Shown here: in pieces, positions 17,010 to 25,704 of the stretch
Layout: every line of letters begins with the position of its first letter
How positions within the stretch are numbered: the stretch's first letter is position 1
NCBI GenBank assembly: GCA_963674895.2
Contig: CAXXCY010000003.1
Location: 744,001-808,000 of the forward strand
Length of the DNA stretch: 64,000 nt
Direction: 5' to 3'
From: CAXXOK01 sp963674895
GTDB taxonomy: Bacteria > Bacillota > Clostridia > Christensenellales > Aristaeellaceae
Notes under the pieces: generated by a model
What the model was told of the DNA's origin: nothing
Seen by the model: the letters and a program-made list of their open reading frames with translations, nothing else
Database searches by the model: none
Translations under genes and position numbers: made by a program

Positions 17010-17038
17010 TTGACAAGTGGTAGATTGTGAGAGATAAT
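17010..17038 (+). promoter_or_regulatory. Promoter for mraZ
   Basis: A perfect TTGACA, a 17-base spacer and GATAAT. An 11-base palindrome (GCATA-T-TATGC, 16999-17009) abuts the -35. The -10 box overlaps an earlier in-frame ATG, which fixes the mraZ start at 17090. Confidence 0.85.
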
Positions 17039-17056
17039 GGGGATACATTTATATAT

Positions 17057-17080
17057 AGTGGTAAAAAGTGGGGAAAGGGG
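17057..17080 (+). promoter_or_regulatory. Candidate MraZ operator repeats
   Basis: Tandem ten-base units AGTGGTAAAA and AGTGGGGAAA, then GGGG, lie between promoter and start; a further AGTGGTAGAT sits in the promoter spacer. MraZ is known to bind short TGG-containing direct repeats near its own promoter, so self-regulation is inferred. Confidence 0.6.
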
Positions 17081-17089
17081 CGGCGATCG

Positions 17090-17581
17090 ATGGACGACCT
17101 CAACGGCAGCGCATCCGCTGTTCCCGCACCTCAGAACTACGGCTTTTTCGACTGCTATACCCATTCGATCGACGAGAAGGGCCGCATCATCATTCCCATG
17201 GCCTATCGCGAAGCGCTTGGCGAGACCTTTTCCATCGGGCCTACGCGCTCGTTTGACGGCGTGGCACTGTACCCCAACGCCGTTTACGACCAGATTCTGG
17301 CCGAGCTCAGTTCATTGAACCAGCGCAAACCGTACGTGCAGCAATACACGATACAGTTTTACAAGCTATCCAACCGGGAGATGCAAAAGGATGGGCAGGG
17401 CCGAATCCTGCTTCCGCAAAAAATCAGGAAGCGCTTCCTGGAAGAAGCCAAAGAAGTGGAAATCAGCGGCAGCAACAACTTTATCCGCATTCTGGACGCG
17501 GCCAAGGCAACCGAAATCGAAGACAGCTTCAACAAGAACCTCGCGACCATTCTGGATCAGATGGGAAGCAGCGAACCGTAA
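17090..17581 (+). CDS. mraZ: Transcriptional regulator MraZ
   Basis: 163 residues with two SpoVT-AbrB-like half domains. The first has SIDEKGRIIIPMAYREAL and the second KDGQGRILLPQKIRKRF, each with the D/G-G-R-I/L-P core. MraZ is a DNA-binding ring-forming regulator of the division and cell-wall cluster. The N-terminus is about 20 residues longer than usual (DDLNGSASAVPAPQNYGF). ATG at 17090 is preceded by a GGGGAAAGGGG-rich site. It is followed after 20 bases by an ftsL-like gene; the rsmH gene that normally sits here is absent. Confidence 0.93.
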   Translation: MDDLNGSASAVPAPQNYGFFDCYTHSIDEKGRIIIPMAYREALGETFSIGPTRSFDGVALYPNAVYDQILAELSSLNQRKPYVQQYTIQFYKLSNREMQKDGQGRILLPQKIRKRFLEEAKEVEISGSNNFIRILDAAKATEIEDSFNKNLATILDQMGSSEP

Positions 17582-17601
17582 GTTTGGAAGGAGAATGAAC
17601 G

Positions 17602-18174
17602 ATGTCGCAGTATACGATGAATCCACCATTCCGGAACAATCTGTATCACGGCATACAGGACAGCGGACGGCTGTATGTCCGTCCGAACGTGTATCTGCCC
17701 GGCGGAGAAATCGATTTTCAAACGGGGCTGGTCCGGGAAGCTGAACGCAGGGTTGGGCGAACGCAGGCGCTGCTTCGCGAATCGCGCCAGCTTGACAGCG
17801 AGTACGCGCGTTTGCAGACGATGCTGAAGGCGCGGGTGAACGAAAAGGGAAGGCATATGCCACTCCGGGCCGCTGCTGCGCTGATTCTGGCTGTTTTCGT
17901 AATATTTTCCCTTGTCCTGCTGATACAACACGGCAATGTAATTGCCAGAGAAAACGCGATCCGGCAGGTAAACGATACGATTAAAGCAACGCAGGCCGTC
18001 GTTTCCGATATTCAGGAAAAGATCGACGAGGCGTCCGATCCGGTCCAGGTTTGTTATACCGCCGCGAGGGAACTGGATATGATACCGGGCGAATCCGCGC
18101 AGGCGATTTATCTGACCGCGCCCAGCACCCGGCCGAATCAGGAGCCTATCGCGATCCGGGCCGGGAACAACTGA
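17602..18174 (+). CDS. FtsL/DivIC-like cell division protein
   Basis: 190 residues. A cytoplasmic N-terminal region of about 85 residues is followed by a single membrane helix (about 87-108, RAAAALILAVFVIFSLVLLI) and an extracellular segment of coiled-coil type (IRQVNDTIKATQAVVSDIQEKID). That topology and the position directly after mraZ match FtsL, a partner of DivIB/FtsQ and DivIC in the divisome. Sequence conservation in this family is low, so the call rests on topology and place. The long N-terminal cytoplasmic extension is larger than in most FtsL proteins. The next gene, murE, has its own promoter. Confidence 0.7.
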   Translation: MSQYTMNPPFRNNLYHGIQDSGRLYVRPNVYLPGGEIDFQTGLVREAERRVGRTQALLRESRQLDSEYARLQTMLKARVNEKGRHMPLRAAAALILAVFVIFSLVLLIQHGNVIARENAIRQVNDTIKATQAVVSDIQEKIDEASDPVQVCYTAARELDMIPGESAQAIYLTAPSTRPNQEPIAIRAGNN

Positions 18175-18221
18175 CGCCGTCACGTTTTTCCGGCGCAGAC
18201 ATCCCAACGTTATCAAAAGCA

Positions 18222-18251
18222 TTGCCAAACCATGCGGTTTCGCGTTACAAT
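18222..18251 (+). promoter_or_regulatory. Promoter for murE
   Basis: TTGCCA, an 18-base spacer and TACAAT, about 50 bases before the murE start. This gives the mur genes expression independent of mraZ. Confidence 0.6.
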
Positions 18252-18301
18252 AGAATAGATCACATTGTTCTGGAGAGTCATCCGATTTGGGGGATTATAT
18301 G

Positions 18302-19768
18302 ATGTTGCTCAAGGAACTTATTGCGAGTATTCCCGATGCCGTTGAAAGCAGAGGGAATATTGATATCGCAATCGACAGCCTGACCATGAACAGCCGGGAC
18401 GAAACCCGCAACGGCCTTTTCTTCTGCATCAGCGGTTCCCGCGTCGACGCGCACGATTTTGCCCCGCAGGCGATTGAGAACGGCTGCGTAGCGCTTGTGG
18501 TATCGCATTTTATCGACGCGCTGGATGTTCCGCAGGTCAAGGTGGACAACGTACGTTCCGCGATGGCGTATATCGCCGGCGAGTATTTTGGAAATCCGGC
18601 CAAGTCCCTGCGGCTGATCGGGGTTTCCGGCACGAAGGGCAAGACCACGACCACCTATCTTGTAAAATCCATCCTGGAAGCGGCCGGATTCAAGGTCGGC
18701 CTGATCGGCACCACGGGGAACATGATCGGCGATACGTACGTCAAGAGCGTGCTGACCACGCCGGATTCCATCGATCTTCACCGCACGTTCCGCGATATGC
18801 TGGACGAGGGCGTGGAGATCGTGTGCATGGAGGTCAGCGCGCACGCGATCGACATGCACCGGATTGACGGCCTTTTTTTCGAAGCGGCCTGCTACACCAA
18901 CCTGTCGCAGGACCACCTGGATTACTTCCAATCGATGGAGCAGTACTTTGAAGCAAAAAAGAAGTTCTTTACGGGCAATTTCGCGCTGAACGTATCGCTC
19001 AATATCGACGACGAGACCAGCCTGAGCATCCTCAACGATCTGAAAGTCCCCTACCTCACCTACGGCATTCGTGTGAATTCCGATCTATATGCCAGAGACA
19101 TTGAGATATCGGAAAAGGGGATTCACTTTTTAATTCAGCTGCGCAATATCGAAACTTTCGAAGTCAACATGCAGATGACCGGCATGTTCAACGTGTACAA
19201 CGCGCTGGCGGCAGCCTCGCTTGCGATGATTATCGGCGTGGACGTACCGGCGATACAGGATGGGCTGCACAATGTGAAATCCGTGCCCGGCCGCATCGAG
19301 CTTTTGGACCTTCCGCTTCCGTATACGGTGATCCTTGATTATTCCCATTCTCCGGACGCGCTGGAAAATATCCTGACCACCGTGCGTACCTTCACGAAGA
19401 AACGGCTGATCGTCCTGTTCGGATGCGGCGGGGACCGGGACCAGGGAAAACGCCCGATCATGGGCGAAATCGGCGGCCGGCTGGCGGATTTCTCCATACT
19501 GACCAGCGACAACCCCAGAATGGAGGATCCGGACGATATTCTGGAAGCGATCGAGGAAGGCATGAAGCTGACCTCCGGGGAGTATATCGTGATCGAGAAC
19601 CGCAGGGAGGCCATCCGATACGCGCTGGATATGGCCGCCGCGGGCGACGTGCTGATTCTCGCCGGCAAGGGCCACGAAACCTATCAGGATATCCGCGGGG
19701 TCAAGCGCCCGTTTGACGAAAAGGTGGTCGTGAACGAACTGCTGGAAGAAAAACTGCGCAAATCATAA
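18302..19768 (+). CDS. murE: UDP-MurNAc-tripeptide synthetase (meso-DAP type)
   Basis: About 488 residues. The P-loop is GVSGTKGKTTTTYLV; further landmarks are LTTPDS, EVSAHAID, YTNLSQDHLDYFQS, GMFNVYNALAA, VPGRIE and DYSHSPDALENIL. The substrate loop reads SDNPRMEDP; DNPR is the known signature for adding meso-diaminopimelate rather than lysine. This cytoplasmic ligase adds the third stem-peptide residue. Two adjacent ATGs (18299 and 18302) are possible; the second has GGGGGA seven bases upstream. An upstream TTG at 18287 overlaps that site and is not used. Overlaps none of its neighbours; mraY starts 24 bases later. Confidence 0.95.
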   Translation: MLLKELIASIPDAVESRGNIDIAIDSLTMNSRDETRNGLFFCISGSRVDAHDFAPQAIENGCVALVVSHFIDALDVPQVKVDNVRSAMAYIAGEYFGNPAKSLRLIGVSGTKGKTTTTYLVKSILEAAGFKVGLIGTTGNMIGDTYVKSVLTTPDSIDLHRTFRDMLDEGVEIVCMEVSAHAIDMHRIDGLFFEAACYTNLSQDHLDYFQSMEQYFEAKKKFFTGNFALNVSLNIDDETSLSILNDLKVPYLTYGIRVNSDLYARDIEISEKGIHFLIQLRNIETFEVNMQMTGMFNVYNALAAASLAMIIGVDVPAIQDGLHNVKSVPGRIELLDLPLPYTVILDYSHSPDALENILTTVRTFTKKRLIVLFGCGGDRDQGKRPIMGEIGGRLADFSILTSDNPRMEDPDDILEAIEEGMKLTSGEYIVIENRREAIRYALDMAAAGDVLILAGKGHETYQDIRGVKRPFDEKVVVNELLEEKLRKS

Positions 19769-19791
19769 TCTTCATCTGTCGAGGTGTTTGC

Positions 19792-20790
19792 ATGTTCCTA
19801 TTGATCCTGGCGTTCCTCCTGTCGGTACTCTCCGTAATGATCATCGCCCGTTTCTTTTTGCCTATGCTGCACAGGCTCAAAGTCGCGCAGCCCATCCATG
19901 AACTGGCCCTGGAAACCCATCAGGCAAAACAGGGAACGCCGACCATGGGCGGCCTGATGTTCGCCGGCGTGACTTCGGTCTTCACGCTGGTTTTTTCGCT
20001 CCTGTTCGGGTTTTCACTTCACGCGCTGATCATGGTGGTATTTTCGCTGCTTTGCCTGATGATCGGCTTCTGGGATGATTTCACCAAAATCAGAATGCGC
20101 CGGAATCTGGGCTTGAAGTGGTGGCAGAAACTCCTGGCGCAGGTCATCTTTGCGTACCTGTTTTCGCTGTACTGCTATCTTTCCCCCGGCGTAGGCAGCT
20201 CCATCATCCTTCCATTTTTCGGCAAAGAGTGGGACCTTGGGCTTTGGTACCTGCCCGTGATGACCCTGGTGATTCTGTTCATCGTCAACAGCGCGAACCT
20301 GCAGGACGGCATGGACGGCCTGCTCCCCAGCGTTTCCGTCATCGGCTGCATCGCCTGGTCCGCCATCGCGCTTTTTTTCCTGTTGACGGCTTGCGGAAGC
20401 GACCGGGACAACATGGGAATCCTGTTTTTCTGTCTATCGCTCGCGGGCTCGCTGCTTGCGTTTTTACGATATAATCTATATCCGGCCAAGGTTTTTATGG
20501 GAGATACGGGGAGTATGTTCATCGGCGCCGCCATGGTGGCTGTCGCCATGCTGCTCCGCCTGCCTCTTTTGCTTCTCCTGATCGCGTTTACGATGATCGT
20601 GAGTTCCGTTTCGGTCATCATGCAGCGGGCCTATTATAAGCTCACCAAGGGCAAGCGGATTTTCAAGATGTCCCCTATCCATTATCATTTCGAAAAAAGC
20701 GGTATGAATGAGCCGCAGATTGTCGCGATGTACGCGGCTGTGGAAAGCGCGCTGTCGATTCTTGCCGTGCTGTCCCTGCCGTGGATTTAG
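19792..20790 (+). CDS. mraY: Phospho-N-acetylmuramoyl-pentapeptide transferase
   Basis: 332 residues with about ten membrane helices. Signature blocks are GTPTMGGLMF near the N-terminus, IGFWDDFTKIRM (catalytic Asp pair region), NSANLQDGMDGL, FMGDTGSMFIG and the histidine motif SPIHYHFEKSG. The enzyme makes lipid I from UDP-MurNAc-pentapeptide and undecaprenyl phosphate at the inner face of the membrane. GAGGTG stands eight bases before the ATG. No murF lies between murE and mraY, although that is the usual order. Confidence 0.96.
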   Translation: MFLLILAFLLSVLSVMIIARFFLPMLHRLKVAQPIHELALETHQAKQGTPTMGGLMFAGVTSVFTLVFSLLFGFSLHALIMVVFSLLCLMIGFWDDFTKIRMRRNLGLKWWQKLLAQVIFAYLFSLYCYLSPGVGSSIILPFFGKEWDLGLWYLPVMTLVILFIVNSANLQDGMDGLLPSVSVIGCIAWSAIALFFLLTACGSDRDNMGILFFCLSLAGSLLAFLRYNLYPAKVFMGDTGSMFIGAAMVAVAMLLRLPLLLLLIAFTMIVSSVSVIMQRAYYKLTKGKRIFKMSPIHYHFEKSGMNEPQIVAMYAAVESALSILAVLSLPWI

Positions 20791-20806
20791 GCGGGAGGCT
20801 ATCAGC

Positions 20807-22177
20807 GTGATCGAACGAAATACCCGCGTTCTTGTGATCGGCATGGCGCGCAGCGGTATCGCCGCCGCGAAGCTTCTGCTTCAGCACGGCGCGATTCCGC
20901 TCCTGAACGATACGAAAAAAGCGGACGCTTTCGGCAATGATCTGGACGACCTCCTGCAGACCGCATGCGAATTTCATCTCGGAGAAAACCCGGTTTCATT
21001 GCTTCCGGACTGCGATCTCGTGGTGATCAGCCCCGGCGTGCCGATCGATTCCCCGATCGTCAGGCACGCCGCTAAAAAAGGTGTACCGCTGATCGGCGAG
21101 CTGGAGCTCGCCTATTCGCTGCTGCATGGGCAGATGATCGCCGTAACGGGGACCAACGGGAAAACGACCACGGTCACGCTGCTCGGACAGATTTTTGAAA
21201 ACGACGGTCACGTTGTGCATGTCGGAGGCAATATCGGCTATCCTCTCTCCGCCATCGCCATGACCAGCCGGGAAAGCGATATCGTCGTCGCGGAGGTATC
21301 CAGCTTCCAGCTGGAAACCATCCGCACCTTCCGCCCGCGTACGGCCGTGCTGCTCAATATCACGGAAGACCATCTCAACCGCCATCACACCATGGAGGCT
21401 TACGCCGCGCTGAAACGGCGGATCTTTGAAAACCAAACGGAAGACGATCTGGCCGTCATGAACGATGACGATGAGATTGTACGGGAGATGGCCGGACAGA
21501 TTGCACCGAAAATCGCCTATTTTTCGCAAACCCATCCGGTGCGAAACGGTATCTGCCTTTCGGGCCGTACCGTGATGTCTGTCCGGGACGGCATTCAAAC
21601 GCCGATCTGTCAAACGGAGGATATTCTGATCCCCGGTCCGCATAACCTGGAAAACGCGATGGCGGCGGCGGCAGCGGCTATCGCGCAGGGCGTCCCGCCC
21701 GAGGTGATTCGCCGCACCCTGCAAACCTTTACGGGTGTTGAGCACCGGATAGAAACCGTCCGCAAGGTAGGCGGCGTGACCTACATCAATGACTCCAAGG
21801 GCACCAACACGGCAAGCACCCTGAAAGCCATCCAGAGCATGCGGGCTCCATCCGTCATTATTCTGGGCGGATATGACAAGCATACGGATTTCAACGGCCT
21901 ATGCGCCGAAGTGAAGAAATCGGAAATGATTGCGCATGCGGTCCTGCTGGGCCAGACCGCGCAACAGATCGAAGAAACGCTGAAAACGAAGGGGTTTACG
22001 GATTACACGCTTGCCTACAGCCTGGAGGACGCCGTGCACAAGGCGGGCGAAAGGGCCGTGCCGGGCGGCAACGTGCTGTTTTCCCCCGCCTGCGCAAGCT
22101 TTGATATGTTCCGCGATTATGAGCACCGGGGCCAAGCGTTTAAAGAGATCGTCATGCGTTTACCGGAATCGGGATGA
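20807..22177 (+). CDS. murD: UDP-N-acetylmuramoylalanine--D-glutamate ligase
   Basis: 456 residues from a GTG at 20807 with GGGAGG ahead of it; a longer frame through the end of mraY is rejected. The chain opens with the Rossmann stretch VLVIGMARSGIAAAKLLL, has the ATP loop VTGTNGKTTTVTLLGQIF and the GGNIGYPL loop, then EVSSFQLETI, LNITEDHLNRH, YINDSKGTNTAST and ILGGYDKHTDF, all diagnostic for MurD. It attaches D-glutamate to UDP-MurNAc-L-Ala. It is 16 bases downstream of mraY and 12 bases upstream of divIB, so part of one transcript. Confidence 0.96.
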   Translation: MIERNTRVLVIGMARSGIAAAKLLLQHGAIPLLNDTKKADAFGNDLDDLLQTACEFHLGENPVSLLPDCDLVVISPGVPIDSPIVRHAAKKGVPLIGELELAYSLLHGQMIAVTGTNGKTTTVTLLGQIFENDGHVVHVGGNIGYPLSAIAMTSRESDIVVAEVSSFQLETIRTFRPRTAVLLNITEDHLNRHHTMEAYAALKRRIFENQTEDDLAVMNDDDEIVREMAGQIAPKIAYFSQTHPVRNGICLSGRTVMSVRDGIQTPICQTEDILIPGPHNLENAMAAAAAAIAQGVPPEVIRRTLQTFTGVEHRIETVRKVGGVTYINDSKGTNTASTLKAIQSMRAPSVIILGGYDKHTDFNGLCAEVKKSEMIAHAVLLGQTAQQIEETLKTKGFTDYTLAYSLEDAVHKAGERAVPGGNVLFSPACASFDMFRDYEHRGQAFKEIVMRLPESG

Positions 22178-22189
22178 CGGGAGCGGGAT

Positions 22190-23044
22190 ATGCGCAAGAA
22201 CCGCGGCTATCCAAATGAATATGACGCAAGCGGCTATCCGTATCGGGAAGGCTTAAGGAATCCGCCGCCATTTGACGGCGAGCCGTACACTAGTTATGGC
22301 ATGCCGCCCGTTCCCGGAAAACGCGCCGGCAGGGGCATGATCCGGCTCGCCGTTTTTCTCACGGCCGTAAGCGCCGCGCTTATTCTTTCACAGAGCGTTT
22401 TATTTCGGCTGAAAACCGTATACGTGATCGGGAATAAAAACGTATCCGCCGAGCATATCGCCGCCTTGTCCGGCATCGAACGCGGCGACAGCATCCTATC
22501 GGTGTCCGAGGACAAAGTCAGGGACAGCATGGAAGCGGACCACTGGGTCGTCCTCAGCCACCTCATTAAAAAATATCCGGACGAAATCTATCTGTTTGTC
22601 AACGAGCGTGAAATCGTCGCGTCCATGCAGTATCTGGGAATCGAATACACGCTGGATATCGACGGCATGGTGCTGGAAGAATACAGCGACATGAACTTTT
22701 CCGGCAGCGTACCGACCGTAACCGGGTTTTCCGTTTCCAACGCCGCCGTCGGGGAATACCTGTCCGTACGCAGCAGGCAGCAGATGGTCGCGTATACCAG
22801 CATCGTATCGGAATTGACAATCCAGCGGTACTCCGGTCACATCGACAGCATCAACGTCAGCGATCCCGATAACCTGACGATGCTGACGACGGACGGAATT
22901 ACCGTGCAGCTTGGCAACAGCAGCTACATGCGCGCAAAAATCGGGGCGATGCGCGCCGATATCGCGTATTTGCAGCAGCTGGGTAAAACCTCGGGTGTTT
23001 TGGACGTTACGGTGCCCGAGGACGGAAAATTCAGGCAGGAGTAG
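22190..23044 (+). CDS. divIB: Cell division protein FtsQ/DivIB
   Basis: 284 residues. A proline/tyrosine-rich cytoplasmic N-terminus (about 45 residues) precedes one membrane helix (about 48-68). A POTRA domain follows: FRLKTVYVIGNKNVSAEHIAALSGIERGDSILSV, then the beta domain ending VTVPEDGKFRQE. DivIB/FtsQ joins the FtsL-DivIC complex at the septum and controls septal peptidoglycan synthesis. Position after murD fits the division cluster, but ftsW, murG and murB are missing from between. The overall layout is clear although the N-terminal tail is unusual. Confidence 0.9.
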   Translation: MRKNRGYPNEYDASGYPYREGLRNPPPFDGEPYTSYGMPPVPGKRAGRGMIRLAVFLTAVSAALILSQSVLFRLKTVYVIGNKNVSAEHIAALSGIERGDSILSVSEDKVRDSMEADHWVVLSHLIKKYPDEIYLFVNEREIVASMQYLGIEYTLDIDGMVLEEYSDMNFSGSVPTVTGFSVSNAAVGEYLSVRSRQQMVAYTSIVSELTIQRYSGHIDSINVSDPDNLTMLTTDGITVQLGNSSYMRAKIGAMRADIAYLQQLGKTSGVLDVTVPEDGKFRQE

Positions 23045-23048
23045 TTTA

Positions 23049-23849
23049 ATGCGACAAAAACAGATCCGTGAACGGCTGGCCAATATCCGTTGTTTTCTGC
23101 TGGATATGGACGGCACCTTCTACCTCGGGGACCGATTGCTGGACGGCTCTCTGGCGTTTCTGGACAAGGTGCAATCAACCGGCAGGCAGGCGCTGTTTCT
23201 GACCAACAATTCCAGCAAATCCGCCGGGATTTATATCGAGAAGCTCAAGCGCATGGGCGTACGCGATCCCTTTCTCCGTGTACTGACGTCGGGACAGGCC
23301 GCCGGGCAATACGCGCTGAAAGCATTCCCCGGGCAATCCGCGTTTGTTCTGGGTACCGACATGCTGCGGAACGAGCTGCAATCCATCGGGATCACCCTTG
23401 ACGATCAAAACCCGGACTATGTCATCGTCGGGTACGATACGACCCTGGATTACGAGAAAATGACCCGGGTATGCGATCTAGTGCGCGAGAACCTTCCCTA
23501 TATCACCACGCACCCGGATTTCAATTGCCCTACCGAGACCGGCTTTGCGCCGGATATCGGGGCGATCATCGCATTTATCGAGGCAAGCGCCGGGCGCAGG
23601 CCCGACGTTATCATCGGCAAGCCGTACCGGGGCATCGTGGACGAAGCCATGCGTATCACTGGTTTGCGCACGGACCAGCTGGCAATGGCGGGCGACCGCC
23701 TGTATACGGATATCGCGATGAGCGTGAAGCACGGGATGCTCGGCATCCTTGTCCTGACGGGGGAAGCCAGCCGGGAAGACATTGTAAAATCTTCCGATCA
23801 GCCGGATTTGGTATTCGAACGCCTTTCGGATATGATAGAATACCTGTAA
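23049..23849 (+). CDS. HAD-IIA family phosphatase (NagD-like)
   Basis: 266 residues. HAD motif I is FLLDMDGTFYLG, motif II FLTNNSSKS, the cap region has TSGQA and YDTTLDYEKM, and the closing motifs are IGKPYRGIVDEA and MAGDRLYTDIAMS. The order with a C2 cap identifies subclass IIA, whose members include NagD, PNPase and 4-nitrophenylphosphatase-like enzymes. Substrate specificity cannot be read. The ATG is only four bases after the divIB stop, so translation is probably coupled. A longer frame overlapping divIB is rejected because the HAD fold begins just after this ATG. Confidence 0.92.
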   Translation: MRQKQIRERLANIRCFLLDMDGTFYLGDRLLDGSLAFLDKVQSTGRQALFLTNNSSKSAGIYIEKLKRMGVRDPFLRVLTSGQAAGQYALKAFPGQSAFVLGTDMLRNELQSIGITLDDQNPDYVIVGYDTTLDYEKMTRVCDLVRENLPYITTHPDFNCPTETGFAPDIGAIIAFIEASAGRRPDVIIGKPYRGIVDEAMRITGLRTDQLAMAGDRLYTDIAMSVKHGMLGILVLTGEASREDIVKSSDQPDLVFERLSDMIEYL

Positions 23850-23870
23850 GACCAGAAAAGGATGTGCTCC

Positions 23871-25598
23871 ATGAAGCGGTTTGGTTGTTTTCTTGCCCTA
23901 TTGCTCCTGGTAACGACGCTTGCCGCTCCCGCCTTTTCCGAAGAGGAAGGGGGCTATCGTCCCCTGCAGTACGGCGACAGCGGCGAAGAAGTGGTTCTGA
24001 TTCAGGAACAGCTGGCGATGCTTGGTTATTATGAGGGCAAAGTCACCGGCAACTATCTGGACGGAACTCAGCAAGCCATTATACGGTTCCAGCAGGATTT
24101 CGGGCTGGAAGCGACCGGCATCACAGACGGCGAAACCGAAGCTATGCTGTTCAGCATAGAATACCGCCTGCTCACGACCGGAGATTCGGGCGACGACGTG
24201 AAGCGCATCCAGGAGCGGCTGATCGCCCTGGACTACTATAAGGGAAAGGTCAGCGGCGATTATCTGGAGGGCACGACTTTCGGTATCGAGAAGTTTCAGG
24301 AGAAAAACGGTTTGGAGGTCACCGGAACGGCAGATATCCTGACGCAGCGAAAGCTGTTCAGTGACGGTGCGCTCTCCCGCTTTGCCGAGGCGAGCGCGGA
24401 TGCCGACGGGCTTGGCGACGTCAACGATATCGTATTCGCTTCGGACGGCGCGGATGAGAGCCAGACGAGCTACGATATGGACTATGTCGGCAAGATTACG
24501 CGCGGCGCGCAGGGAAATCGCGTCAAGCAGATCCAGCAGCGCCTGACAGAGCTCCATTATTTCGACGGCCCGATCAGCGGCAACTACCTGGACAAGACCA
24601 TTGAGGCTGTCAAGGCGTTTCAGGAAAAGCACTATTTGAAAGTCGACGGCATCACCGGCTCGGAAACGTGGTTGGCGCTGTTTGACCTGGAAAACGCGCT
24701 GGACGCTTCCGCAACGCCGCGCCCGACGCCCGAATCCACGCCGATTCCCTATGCGCTGACTGTGGACGTGAAAAACCAGGTTGTGATCGCCTATGCGCTG
24801 GACGACGCGGGCGAACATACCGTACCAGTCCGCTATATGGTGTGTTCCTCGGGTACGGCCTCTACGCCAAGCGACGTAGGCGTATTCGAACTTGACGGCA
24901 CCAAGGCGCGCTGGGCGTTCTTCTCCCTGTACGGCAGCTATGCGCAGTACTGGACACGGATCAACGAAAATATCGCCTTCCATTCCGTGATTTATAACGA
25001 GGTGGATTTGAACGCCCTGAACCGAAAAAGCTATAACATGCTCGGTTCCCGCGCGTCGCACGGCTGTATCCGGCTGCTCAATCACGACGCGCAGTGGATT
25101 TATGAGAATATCGGAAAGGGAACGCAGGTCACCATCACGGAGGATCTGCCGCTGGACACCGAATTGCGGGCCGCCCTGAAGCCCCGGCAGCTTTCCAGCA
25201 ACTGGGACAGCGCGCCTGTCACGCCCGAACCGACCGCCTCGCCGGCTTACTCCTCCGATTTGCTTCCCCCCATGCCCTTTAAGACTCTGAAAAAGAATGC
25301 GTCCGGCGAGGACGTATATTGGCTGCAGATGAAGCTGAAGGAACTCGGGTATTACCAGGGCGCGTTCGCCACGGGGAAATATCTGGACGGAACCGTGAAG
25401 GCCGTGAAAGCTTTCCAGAAAGACCATGATCTGTACGCGGACGGCATCGCCGGTACAAAGACGCTGGAAGCGATCTATGACGACGTGCTCAATCCCGAAA
25501 CTCCCACGCCTGCCGTTACCGATTCCCCCACGCCGGCCCCGACTATATCGCCTTCGCCGTCTCCAGCTCCGTCTCTCGAGCCGGAAGCGGCAATATAA
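23871..25598 (+). CDS. L,D-transpeptidase (YkuD) with four peptidoglycan-binding domains
   Basis: 575 residues. A signal peptide (cleavage near APAFS, residue 22) leads to peptidoglycan-binding type 1 domains at about 34-95, 103-163 and 208-270, each with the pattern GDSG..V..IQ..L...GYY.G.V.G.Y..GT...I..FQ. A Pro-rich linker (281-293) precedes a YkuD domain (about 295-425) whose catalytic motif is SHGCIRLLNHDA with His397 and Cys399. A fourth binding domain (about 478-545) and a Pro/Thr/Ser-rich tail follow. Such enzymes make 3-3 crosslinks or attach proteins to meso-DAP peptidoglycan, consistent with murE here. Start ATG 23871 follows AAAAGG; an ATG nine bases earlier is an alternative. Confidence 0.92.
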   Translation: MKRFGCFLALLLLVTTLAAPAFSEEEGGYRPLQYGDSGEEVVLIQEQLAMLGYYEGKVTGNYLDGTQQAIIRFQQDFGLEATGITDGETEAMLFSIEYRLLTTGDSGDDVKRIQERLIALDYYKGKVSGDYLEGTTFGIEKFQEKNGLEVTGTADILTQRKLFSDGALSRFAEASADADGLGDVNDIVFASDGADESQTSYDMDYVGKITRGAQGNRVKQIQQRLTELHYFDGPISGNYLDKTIEAVKAFQEKHYLKVDGITGSETWLALFDLENALDASATPRPTPESTPIPYALTVDVKNQVVIAYALDDAGEHTVPVRYMVCSSGTASTPSDVGVFELDGTKARWAFFSLYGSYAQYWTRINENIAFHSVIYNEVDLNALNRKSYNMLGSRASHGCIRLLNHDAQWIYENIGKGTQVTITEDLPLDTELRAALKPRQLSSNWDSAPVTPEPTASPAYSSDLLPPMPFKTLKKNASGEDVYWLQMKLKELGYYQGAFATGKYLDGTVKAVKAFQKDHDLYADGIAGTKTLEAIYDDVLNPETPTPAVTDSPTPAPTISPSPSPAPSLEPEAAI

Positions 25599-25632
25599 AC
25601 AGCAAATATCCGATATTCATCCGGCGGAGTGC

Positions 25633-25661
25633 TTTCTGCATCCTCCTATTTATGTTATACT
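25633..25661 (+). promoter_or_regulatory. Promoter for the Fe-S scaffold/GGGtGRT pair
   Basis: Extended -10 TGTTATACT with a weak TTTCTG -35 17 bases upstream, about 44 bases before the start codon. Confidence 0.55.
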
Positions 25662-25704
25662 GTCAATCGGGTCTTTTGATACTAAAAACGGGAGGCAATG
25701 AACC

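Noticed and set aside
23898..25427. 509-codon minus-strand frame
   Set aside because: Shadow of the L,D-transpeptidase repeats; repeated sequence keeps the opposite frame open.
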